DNA of 64,000 nt from Microbacterium sp. PM5 (GTDB lineage: Bacteria > Actinomycetota > Actinomycetes > Actinomycetales > Microbacteriaceae): assembly GCF_003293595.1 (NCBI RefSeq), contig NZ_CP022162.1:2277799-2341798 (forward strand), written 5' to 3'. The translations under genes and the position numbers were made by a program. Positions 46,054 to 53,873 of the stretch are shown here, in pieces (within the stretch, counting starts at the first letter, position 1; each line of letters opens with the position of its first letter). A model generated the notes under the pieces. That model saw nothing but the letters and a program-made list of their open reading frames with translations, was not told the DNA's origin and did no database searches.

Positions 46054-47720
46054 GCGCCGCCAAGCGTCCGCCGGCACCGCCGCCTGCCCTGCCTGGATTC
46101 ACCTACGTCGACGTGCTCGGCTCGGGTGGGTTCGCGGACGTCTATCTCTATGAGCAGCAGCTTCCCCGCCGCCGCGTCGCGGTGAAGGTCATGCTGCCCG
46201 ACCGCTTGGCGTCGGGCTCGGCCGAGCAGTTCACCGCCGAGGCGAACGTCATGGCCCTGCTGTCGACACACCCGGCGATCGTGACGATCTACCAGGCCGG
46301 CGTGTCCGACGACGGCCGGCCTTACCTGGTCATGGAGTACTGCTCGCGGCCCAACCTGCAGGTGCGCTCCCGTACGGCGGCGTTCTCCGTCGCCGAGGCG
46401 CTGCGGGTGGGTGTGCAGGTCGCGGCCGCCGTCGAGACCGCGCATCGCGCCGGCATCCTGCATCGCGACATCAAGCCGGCCAACATCCTCGTCACCGAGT
46501 ACAACCGCCCCGCGCTCACCGATTTCGGCATCGCGACGACGGCGGAGTCGGAGGAGTCGTCGGGGGGCATGTCGATTCCGTGGTCGCCGCCGGAGGCGTT
46601 CAGCGACGCCCCGGGATCCGGGGTCGCCACCGACGTCTATGCGCTGGGCGCGACCGTCTACACGCTGCTGGCCGGGCGCTCGCCGTTCGAGCAGCCCGGC
46701 GGCCGCAACGGCGGCGCCGATCTCATCCAGCGCATCGAGTCCCAGCCGGTGCCGCCGCTGACGCGGGCCGACGCCCCTGCCTCGCTGCAACTGGTGCTCG
46801 AGCGCGCGATGGCCAAACGTCCGGGCGATCGGTACGAATCCGCCCTCGCCTTCGCCCGTGCCCTGCAGCGCGTGCAGATCGAACTCGCCCACTCGGTCAC
46901 CCCGATCGACATCCTCGACGATGCCCCGCACGAGGATGCCGACGACGACGCCGACGGCGAGCTCACCCGGGTCCGCGGCATCGTCAGCATCGAACCGAAC
47001 ACGAACCCCGCGGCCGGCCCCACCCGCCGCCGTGACAGGGACAACCCGTGGGCGCCCGAGACGACGGGCACCCTGCCCGCGGCATCCACCTCCTCCGCCC
47101 CGGCCGACACGGCCGAGCCGACGCTGTTGCGCGGCCCGGTCTCGATCGCTCCACAGGTCGACATCGATACGTCCTCGACGATCCGCCGCCCCGCCGCCGG
47201 GGCGCCGGCGACGGCGCACACCCTCGATCCCGCGGCCGCACGCACGGCGACCGCACCGGAGGCCGACGCCGTCGCGGGCGGGGACGAGCCGGTGGTACCG
47301 CGGTCCCGCCGCGGTCTGTGGATCGGTCTCGGCATCGCCGCGGCCGTCGTCGCCGTCGTGGGGGCCGTCGCCGTCGGTGCGAGCCTGTTGGCGCCCGCCG
47401 TCGAGCCCCAGGCGTCTCCGACGCCGTCGACGACCGCCGTCGCGCAGGACCCGTTCGAAGACGTCGTTCCCGCGGTGACGCAGCTCGCCGGCCGGATCGA
47501 GGGCGGCAACGTCGTCTTCACCTGGACCAACCCCGACCCGAAGGACGGCGACGGGTACCTCTGGTACGCGTACACGCTGGCCGGCAACGGCGACGTCCGC
47601 AAGGTCACCGAGACCACGGTGTCCCTTCCCGTGGATGCCGCGGGCACCACCTGCGTCGCGGTCACTCTTGTCCGCAAGAGCGGCGTGGCGAGCACCGAGA
47701 TGCGGAAGTGCGTCCCATGA
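46050..47720 (+). CDS. Membrane Ser/Thr protein kinase with extracellular FnIII-like domain
   Basis: 556 residues. Kinase domain ~17-285: Gly loop LGSGGFADVYLYE, Lys46 in VAVKV, HRD at 138-140 (HRDIKPAN), DFG at 158-160, SPPEAF, ALGATVYTLLAG. An acidic/Pro-rich juxtamembrane stretch precedes one membrane segment (~424-448). The ~100-residue outside part has no PASTA repeats; VVFTWTNPDPKDGDGYLWYAYTLAG looks like an FnIII strand pattern, with two Cys near the end. It probably senses surface events, perhaps the FnIII protein of the same locus, and phosphorylates the FHA partners. Confidence 0.88.
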   Translation: MSAAKRPPAPPPALPGFTYVDVLGSGGFADVYLYEQQLPRRRVAVKVMLPDRLASGSAEQFTAEANVMALLSTHPAIVTIYQAGVSDDGRPYLVMEYCSRPNLQVRSRTAAFSVAEALRVGVQVAAAVETAHRAGILHRDIKPANILVTEYNRPALTDFGIATTAESEESSGGMSIPWSPPEAFSDAPGSGVATDVYALGATVYTLLAGRSPFEQPGGRNGGADLIQRIESQPVPPLTRADAPASLQLVLERAMAKRPGDRYESALAFARALQRVQIELAHSVTPIDILDDAPHEDADDDADGELTRVRGIVSIEPNTNPAAGPTRRRDRDNPWAPETTGTLPAASTSSAPADTAEPTLLRGPVSIAPQVDIDTSSTIRRPAAGAPATAHTLDPAAARTATAPEADAVAGGDEPVVPRSRRGLWIGLGIAAAVVAVVGAVAVGASLLAPAVEPQASPTPSTTAVAQDPFEDVVPAVTQLAGRIEGGNVVFTWTNPDPKDGDGYLWYAYTLAGNGDVRKVTETTVSLPVDAAGTTCVAVTLVRKSGVASTEMRKCVP

Positions 47721-48514
47721 CCGACATTCACGACACGGTTCCGCCCCTCGACGAGGCCGCAGCGGATGCCGCGAGCAGCGACATCACGGTGGAGTTCGCG
47801 GGCGAGTACATCACGGTGCCGTCGGGCACACGGTTCACGATCGGCCGGGAGGGCGATCTCGCGATCGACGACAACCGGTTCCTGCACCGCCACTTCCTCT
47901 CGATTGAGCAGTCCGCCGGGCTGTGGTGGCTGGTCAACATCGGTTCGCGCCTGTCGGCCACCGTCACCGACACGGAGGGGCGGGTGCAGGCCCAACTCGC
48001 CCCGGGCGCCCGCCTGCCGATCGTGTTCGGAGTGACCACGGTCGTCTTCAGCGCCGGTCCCACCACCTACGAGCTGTCCGTGCACACGGCGCAGCCGGCT
48101 TTCCGCGAGACGGCGCCCGAGAGCGTTCTCGACGGGGAGTCGACGATCGGCGCCGTTCCCCTCACACCGAGCCAGAAGCTGTTGATCCTCGCTCTGGCCG
48201 AGCCGGTGCTGCGGCGCGAGGGCACCGGGATGAGCGAACTGCCCAGCTCGGCCGCTGCGGCGCAGCGCCTGGGCTGGAGCATCACCCGCTTCAATCGCAA
48301 GCTCGACAACGTCTGCGACAAGCTCGACCGTCAGGGCGTGCCGGGCCTGCGCGGCGGCGTGACCAGTTCGGCCACGAACCGCCGCGTGCGCCTGGTGGAG
48401 CACGCCGTCGCCTCGCGACTGGTGGTGCGAGAGGACCTCGCCATGCTGGACGACCCGGCGGCGTTCGATCGCGACGCCGCCGATGACGCACCGCGCAGGA
48501 AGGAACAGGGATGA
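47717..48514 (+). CDS. FHA domain protein with C-terminal helix-turn-helix-like region
   Basis: 265 residues. FHA-like domain ~23-125 (FTIGREGDLAIDDNRFLHRHFLSIE); the usual S/T-N-G loop is replaced (NIGSRLS), so phosphopeptide binding may be altered. Residues ~150-235 are helical: LTPSQKLLILALAEPVL, then SAAAAQRLGWSITRFNRKLDNVCDKLDR, which reads as a winged or GerE-like helix-turn-helix. This makes it a candidate transcription factor under kinase control, possibly acting on the T7SS boxes. ATGA overlaps with kinase and ATPase genes. Confidence 0.75.
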   Translation: MTDIHDTVPPLDEAAADAASSDITVEFAGEYITVPSGTRFTIGREGDLAIDDNRFLHRHFLSIEQSAGLWWLVNIGSRLSATVTDTEGRVQAQLAPGARLPIVFGVTTVVFSAGPTTYELSVHTAQPAFRETAPESVLDGESTIGAVPLTPSQKLLILALAEPVLRREGTGMSELPSSAAAAQRLGWSITRFNRKLDNVCDKLDRQGVPGLRGGVTSSATNRRVRLVEHAVASRLVVREDLAMLDDPAAFDRDAADDAPRRKEQG

Positions 48515-51500
48515 AGCTTCGCACCACGCTGGTCCGCCCCGGAGGCGAGCCGGAAGACCTCGTCATCAACGCCGATGCCGATGCGACCGTGGGCGACCTC
48601 GCACGCACCATCGCCGAGCTCGATCCGCGCGGCGGCGGGGCGGCGGCAGGCGACGAGGTGACGCTCGAGGCGTTCGGCACGATTGCTCCGGGCCCGGGAG
48701 AGGTGCTGGATGCCGCGGCATCCGTCTCGCACGTCCAGCTCGGTGCGGGCTCGGCCGTGCGCATCGTGCCGACCGGCTATCAGCCGCCGCAGAAACTCGG
48801 CGACGTCGAGATCGCCTCGGGTGCCGGTGCCGGCACCACCATCCCGCTGCAGCGCGGGGTGGTCATCATCGGCCGAGACCCCCAGTGCGACATCGTGCTC
48901 GACGACCCGCTCGTCTCCAAGCGGCACGCGCGGCTGGAGGTCGGGCAGGGCCGGGCCGAGCTCGTCGACCTGAACTCCGCCAATGGCATCCTCGTCGACG
49001 GGGCGCCGGTCACCTACCTGACGGCCGCCGACGGCCAGATCGACGCCGTGCTGGGCGACACGCGCCTGCGCATCACGGCGGCCCCCGCCGACGCCACGGC
49101 GGCGCCCTCGACGTGGCGGCAGGTGCCGTTCGTGCGCTCGCCGCGGGTGGAGGCGCGCTACCTCGGCGAGGAGCTGCCCGGCACCGACCTGCCGGCACCG
49201 CCCGCTCCGCAGATGTTCCCGTGGCTGGCGATGATCGCCCCGGTGATCATGGGCGTCGTGCTCTTCTTCGTCATGAAGAATCCGATGGCGCTCGTGTTCG
49301 TCGCGGCATCCCCGCTGCTCATGCTCGGCACCTGGCTGACGACGCGCCTGCAGGGCCGCGCGCAGCTGCAGCGCGACAAAGACCGCTTCGAGCAGCAGCT
49401 CACCCGCCTGTCCACCCGGCTCGAGCAGGAGCGGGAGACCGAGCGCCGCGTCCGCCGCGGCGAGGTGCCCGAGCTCGATCCCATCTGCGCCGACGCGCTC
49501 GCCGCCGGGCCCCTGGTGTGGACGCGCCGGCCCGAGCACTGGTCGTTCCTGCACGTCCGTCTCGGCGACGGCACCGCCCCGAGCCGCAACTCCGTGGCCG
49601 AGTCGACGAAGCGCGACGCGGCGATCCCGTCGTACGTCGACCGCCTCGACGAGGTCGTCGACGCGTTCCGCGAGGTCGACGACGTGCCGATCCTCGAGTC
49701 GCTGGCCGAGGCCGGCGCGATCGGCATCGCCGGCTCGACGGCGCGCGTCGGCGACACGGCGCGGGCGCTGCTGGCCCAGACGGCGGGGCTGCACGCGCCG
49801 TCCGACGTCCACATCGTCGCCTTCGTCGGCCCGGCCACCCGTGCGGCGCTTGCCGACCTCAAGTGGCTGCCGCACACGTGGGCCGCCGAGGACGCCCTCG
49901 GCACGGCCCCCATCGCCGACAACGCGGCGACCGCGTCGCGCCTGCTGGCCGAGCTGGAGGAGTTGGTCGACACCCGCACGAAGCAGCTGCGGCGTCTGCG
50001 GGCGCTCAAGGCGACGGATGCCGCGACCGCCGCGGGCGCCGAGGTCGGCGAGTCGCGGGGTCGCGAGGAAGAGATGCCGCTTCCGGCATACGTCGTGATC
50101 ATCACGCCCGACGCGCCCGTCGACCGGGGTCGGCTCATCCAGCTGAGTGAGCGTGCCGCCGGCAGCGGTGTCATCCCGGTGTGGGCGACCTCGCGCGTGT
50201 CCGACCTGCCCGCCGCCTGCCGCACGTGGGTCGAGCTTCCCGCCGACGGGGAGGCGAGCGCGAACTTCGTGCGCCTCGGCACCGTCATCGCGCCGCTGCG
50301 CGTGGAGGCGTTGGATGCCGCGCGCTTCGGCGTCGTGGCCCGGGCGCTCGCCCGCATCACCGACATCGGCGATGTCGCGGAGGACGCCGGGGACGTGCCG
50401 CGCACCATCCCCCTGCTGCAGCTGCTGGGGTCGGACATGGCGACGAGCGCCGACGCCGTCATCGACCGGTGGACGCAGAATGCGTCGATCCGTGCGACGC
50501 GCTCCGGCGCGGGCTACCAGCCCAAGCTTCGTGCCCTCGTCGGACAGGGCGCGCAGGGCGCTCTGCACCTCGATCTGCGCCAGCAGGGTCCGCACGCCCT
50601 CGTCGGCGGCACGACCGGCTCGGGCAAGAGCGAGTTCCTGCAGGCGTGGGTGCTCGGCATGGCCGCCGAGTACAGCCCCGAGCGCGTGACGTTCCTGTTC
50701 GTCGACTACAAGGGCGGCTCGGCCTTCGCCGACTGCGTCAGCCTGCCCCACTGCGTGGGCCTCGTGACCGACCTCAGCCCCCATCTGGTCCGCCGGGCGC
50801 TGACGAGCCTCCGCGCCGAACTGCATCACCGCGAGCACCTGTTCAACCGCAAGAAGGCGAAGGACCTCCTCGAGCTCGAGAAGGCCGCCGACCCCGACGC
50901 TCCCCCCGCACTCGTCCTCGTCATCGACGAGTTCGCCGCACTCGCCAAGGAGGTGCCCGAGTTCGTCGACGGCGTCGTCGACATCGCCCAACGTGGGCGC
51001 TCGCTCGGCATCCACCTCATCATGGCGACGCAGCGCCCCGCCGGTGTCATCAAGGACAACCTGCGCGCCAACACCAACCTCCGCGTCGCGCTGCGCATGG
51101 CCGACGAGACCGACTCCGACGACGTCATCGGCTCGAAGGAGGCGGCACTGTTCGATCCCGGCATCCCGGGACGCGGCATCGCAAAGACCGGTCCGGGCCG
51201 CATGAACCTCTTCCAGTCGGCCTACTCGGGCGGGTGGAGCCTGCGGGCCGAAGCCGAACCCGCCGTCGAGGTGCGTCCGTTCCTGCTCGGCGACGCGCCG
51301 GTGTGGGAGAAGGCCGCCGTCGAGGCGCCCGCCGAGACCGAGGATCTCGGCCCCAACGATCAGCAGCTGCTCGTGGCGCGCTTCGGCGACGCCGCGCAGC
51401 TCGCACGCATCGCGCCGCCGCGTCGGCCGTGGCTCGACGAGCTGGCCACCACTTTCGACCAGACCAAGCTGCACCAGCGCACCGACGCCCGGCTGGTGCT

Positions 51501-53019
51501 CGGCGTCGTGGATGTGCCCGAGCGCCAGGACCAGGTGCCCTTCTTCTTCGAGCCCGACACCGAGGGCCACCTTGCGATCTTCGGCACCGGCGGCTCGGGA
51601 AAGTCCGTGACCCTGCGCACGCTCGCCGTGTCGGCGGGGATCACTCCGCGCGGCGGCCCCGTCCACGTCTACGGATTGGATGCCGCGACCGGGGGCCTGC
51701 GCATGCTCGAGTCGCTGCCGCACGTGGGCGCCGTCATCTCCGGCGACGACACGGAACGCATCGATCGCCTGTTCGCCACGCTCCGCAGCGAGCTCGACCG
51801 TCGCGGCGACGCGTATGCGGCGGCGGGCGCCTCCACGCTCACCGAGTACCGCGCTCTCGCCGGCCGCCCCGACGAGCCGCGCATCCTCCTGCTCGTCGAC
51901 GGCTTCCCCGCGTTCCGTTCCGCGTTCGAGGGTGTGCCCGGTCGCGCCGAGGCCTACCGCGCGTTCCAGCAGGTGCTCACCGACGGTCGCGGGCTCGGCA
52001 TCCATGTGGCCCTCACCGCCGACCGCGGCCAGAGCGTGCCCACCTCTTTGCAGGCGATGATCCAACGCCGCATCGTGCTGCGGATGGCCGACGAAGACGG
52101 CTATGCGCTCCTCGGGATGCCGCGCGACATCCTCGGCCCCGACGCGGCGCCCGGTCGGGCCATCGTCGACGACCACGAGGCGCAGATCGCCGTGATCGGC
52201 GGCACGTCGAGCACGAAGGACCAGTCGCTCGCGATCGATCGGATGGCCGAAGCGATGACGCGACGCGGCACGACGCCCGCTCCCGGCATCCGCGCACTGC
52301 CCGTCGAGTACGGTGCGGACGACCTGCCGGCGACGACCGCGGCGGGCGTCGCCATCGGTCTGTCCGATCTCGACCTCGGCCCGTACGGGATCGAGGCGAG
52401 CGGGACGTTCATCGTCGCCGGCTCGCCCGGCGCGGGCCGCTCCACCGCCGCCGCCGCGATCGCGCGGCAGACGCTGCGCGCGCGGCCCGACACGCCCGCG
52501 TTCTACATCGGCGACCGTCGATCGCCCGTGCAGGACGTCGTCGCGTGGACCGCGACCGCCGAGTCTCCCTCGGCGGCCATGGCGGTGCTCGGCGCCGTCG
52601 ATGAGGCGGCCGACCGCGCCCAGGCGGGCGGAACCGTGCCGCTGGTCGTGCTGGAGGGCATCGGAGAGTTCGCCACGTCGATCATCGAGATGAATCTCTC
52701 CACGCTCGTCAAACGCGCCGGTCGCGGTGAGGTGTTCTTCGTCGTGGTCGGGGAGATGAGCGAGTGGACGACGAATTTCGGGCTGCTCGGCGAGATCAAG
52801 GCCGCGCGGCGCGGCGTCGTGCTGCAGCCGGAGACGATCGACGGCGAGGTCGTTCTCAAGACGCCGTTCCCCCGGTTGGTGCGGGGCGAGCTCCCGGTGG
52901 GACGCGGAATCCTGGCTCATCGTGGCAAGACCGTGCGCATCCAGTTCCCGCTGGTGGCCGGGGACGTCCCGGTCGGCGTCGAGTCGGGCGCCCTCGCCTC
53001 CTCGGCGGCGCAGACATGA
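48511..53019 (+). CDS. EccC/EssC-like FtsK/SpoIIIE type VII secretion ATPase with ubiquitin-like and FHA domains
   Basis: 1502 residues. Order: ubiquitin-like domain (~1-90, cf. YukD/EccD N terminus), FHA domain (~110-175, IIGRDPQCDIVLDDPLVSKRHARLEV ... NSANGILV), two membrane segments (~235-280), coiled coil, then three FtsK/SpoIIIE ATPase domains: D1 GTTGSGKS (Lys706) with LVLVIDEFA, D2 GTGGSGKS (Lys1031) with ILLLVDGF, D3 GSPGAGRS where Arg1310 replaces the Walker Lys. The FHA-first plan is that of Firmicute EssC. It is the secretion motor. ATG follows GGAAGGA. Confidence 0.92.
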   Translation: MKLRTTLVRPGGEPEDLVINADADATVGDLARTIAELDPRGGGAAAGDEVTLEAFGTIAPGPGEVLDAAASVSHVQLGAGSAVRIVPTGYQPPQKLGDVEIASGAGAGTTIPLQRGVVIIGRDPQCDIVLDDPLVSKRHARLEVGQGRAELVDLNSANGILVDGAPVTYLTAADGQIDAVLGDTRLRITAAPADATAAPSTWRQVPFVRSPRVEARYLGEELPGTDLPAPPAPQMFPWLAMIAPVIMGVVLFFVMKNPMALVFVAASPLLMLGTWLTTRLQGRAQLQRDKDRFEQQLTRLSTRLEQERETERRVRRGEVPELDPICADALAAGPLVWTRRPEHWSFLHVRLGDGTAPSRNSVAESTKRDAAIPSYVDRLDEVVDAFREVDDVPILESLAEAGAIGIAGSTARVGDTARALLAQTAGLHAPSDVHIVAFVGPATRAALADLKWLPHTWAAEDALGTAPIADNAATASRLLAELEELVDTRTKQLRRLRALKATDAATAAGAEVGESRGREEEMPLPAYVVIITPDAPVDRGRLIQLSERAAGSGVIPVWATSRVSDLPAACRTWVELPADGEASANFVRLGTVIAPLRVEALDAARFGVVARALARITDIGDVAEDAGDVPRTIPLLQLLGSDMATSADAVIDRWTQNASIRATRSGAGYQPKLRALVGQGAQGALHLDLRQQGPHALVGGTTGSGKSEFLQAWVLGMAAEYSPERVTFLFVDYKGGSAFADCVSLPHCVGLVTDLSPHLVRRALTSLRAELHHREHLFNRKKAKDLLELEKAADPDAPPALVLVIDEFAALAKEVPEFVDGVVDIAQRGRSLGIHLIMATQRPAGVIKDNLRANTNLRVALRMADETDSDDVIGSKEAALFDPGIPGRGIAKTGPGRMNLFQSAYSGGWSLRAEAEPAVEVRPFLLGDAPVWEKAAVEAPAETEDLGPNDQQLLVARFGDAAQLARIAPPRRPWLDELATTFDQTKLHQRTDARLVLGVVDVPERQDQVPFFFEPDTEGHLAIFGTGGSGKSVTLRTLAVSAGITPRGGPVHVYGLDAATGGLRMLESLPHVGAVISGDDTERIDRLFATLRSELDRRGDAYAAAGASTLTEYRALAGRPDEPRILLLVDGFPAFRSAFEGVPGRAEAYRAFQQVLTDGRGLGIHVALTADRGQSVPTSLQAMIQRRIVLRMADEDGYALLGMPRDILGPDAAPGRAIVDDHEAQIAVIGGTSSTKDQSLAIDRMAEAMTRRGTTPAPGIRALPVEYGADDLPATTAAGVAIGLSDLDLGPYGIEASGTFIVAGSPGAGRSTAAAAIARQTLRARPDTPAFYIGDRRSPVQDVVAWTATAESPSAAMAVLGAVDEAADRAQAGGTVPLVVLEGIGEFATSIIEMNLSTLVKRAGRGEVFFVVVGEMSEWTTNFGLLGEIKAARRGVVLQPETIDGEVVLKTPFPRLVRGELPVGRGILAHRGKTVRIQFPLVAGDVPVGVESGALASSAAQT

Positions 53020-53048
53020 CCGCGGTGGGCCGGGCGCGTGGGCGCTCA

Positions 53049-53064
53049 TGGGGAGTTCTCCCCA
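53049..53064. promoter_or_regulatory. T7SS box 2 (perfect palindrome TGGGGAGTTCTCCCCA)
   Basis: A perfect 7-2-7 inverted repeat, 8-2-8 with flanking A and T. It lies in the 127-bp gap before the WXG100-like gene, with a -10-like TATCTT at 53088-53093. Only one base differs from the copy at 31554-31569. It implies that substrate genes have their own promoter under the same control as the machinery. Confidence 0.75.
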
Positions 53065-53146
53065 TGGTCACGGGCCGCGACGCCGCCTATCTTCGAAACA
53101 ACAAGACCTCCCGGCACACCGGCCGGGCCAGATGAAAGGGGCCCTC

Positions 53147-53443
53147 ATGGCCAATCTGAATGTCACCTACGACCAGATGAACTCGGCCGCCTCGCGCCTG
53201 CGTGACGGACAGAACGAGCTCGAGGCGAACCTGCAGCGCCTGCGTCAGCTGGTCGCTCAGCTCGTCCAGGACGGCTTCACCACGAGCCGCGCCTCGGGCG
53301 CTTTCGACGCCTCGTACACCGAGTTCACCACCGGTGCGACCAAGACGGTCCAGGGCATCGAGGGCATGGCCTCCTTCCTCGAGAAGGCCGCCCAGGCCCT
53401 GCAGTCCACCGACGAGCAGCTCGCCAGCCAGCTCGGTCAGTGA
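53147..53443 (+). CDS. WXG100-family (EsxA-like) small secreted protein
   Basis: 98 residues, all helical with a central turn: helix 1 (MNSAASRLRDGQNELEANLQRLRQLVAQLV), turn, helix 2 (GIEGMASFLEKAAQALQSTDEQLASQL). Length, heptad pattern and location fit WXG100 proteins, but the W-x-G turn is replaced by DGFTTSRASGAFDASY with no Trp. No C-terminal YxxxD/E signal is visible. ATG with AAAGGGG upstream. Confidence 0.85.
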   Translation: MANLNVTYDQMNSAASRLRDGQNELEANLQRLRQLVAQLVQDGFTTSRASGAFDASYTEFTTGATKTVQGIEGMASFLEKAAQALQSTDEQLASQLGQ

Positions 53444-53449
53444 TGTCGA

Positions 53450-53477
53450 CCTGCGGGGCGCTCGCGCGCCCCGCAGG
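53450..53477 (+). terminator. Intercistronic hairpin after WXG100 gene
   Basis: A perfect 12-bp stem (53450-53461 with 53466-53477) and 4-nt loop begin seven bases after the WXG100 stop codon, inside the operon. A partial terminator or RNA-stability element would let the small protein be made in excess over the downstream effector. Confidence 0.7.
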
Positions 53478-53552
53478 TTCACGAGGCCTTCCACCCGCTT
53501 CCGTCACCCGGACACCGCGGGTGGCGGGCCTCGCGAACCTCGGGAGAAGAAG

Positions 53553-53873
53553 ATGACTGACCTTCAGCTCGACTTCGATGCGTTGCGCACGGCGCGCACC
53601 CGCGTCGACGACGCGCTGTCGACCTTCGAGTCGGCCGGCACCGTCGGCGGCGACCTCGCCGGACTCACCGGTGAGGACCGGTTGGCCGGAAAGGTCCGCG
53701 ACTTCGCGGACAACTGGGACTACAACCGGGGAAAGCTCACCGAGAAGCTCCAGTTCCTGCGCGACGGCATCGATGCGATCGTCGACAGCATGACCGAGGT
53801 CGATGCCGAACTGGCACGTCAGGCCCAGGAGGCCGCGCCCGAGACCCACAACGACGGAGAGGGGGAGGGCTGA
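53553..53873 (+). CDS. Small helical T7SS partner protein
   Basis: 106 residues, predicted two helices around GLTGEDRLAGKVRDFADNWDYNRGKLTEKLQFL, followed by an acidic tail (ETHNDGEGEG). The size and helix-turn-helix plan fit a WXG100-like or EspC-like partner or a dedicated targeting factor for the effector; no exact family recognised. ATG after GGGAGAAGA. Its stop overlaps the next start (TGATG), so it is coupled to the effector gene. Confidence 0.7.
   Translation: MTDLQLDFDALRTARTRVDDALSTFESAGTVGGDLAGLTGEDRLAGKVRDFADNWDYNRGKLTEKLQFLRDGIDAIVDSMTEVDAELARQAQEAAPETHNDGEGEG

Noticed and set aside
48331..53049. 1572-codon open frame on the minus strand
   Set aside because: It lies opposite the EccC/EssC-like gene; long antisense frames arise from GC-rich codons, and its translation is low-complexity without domains.
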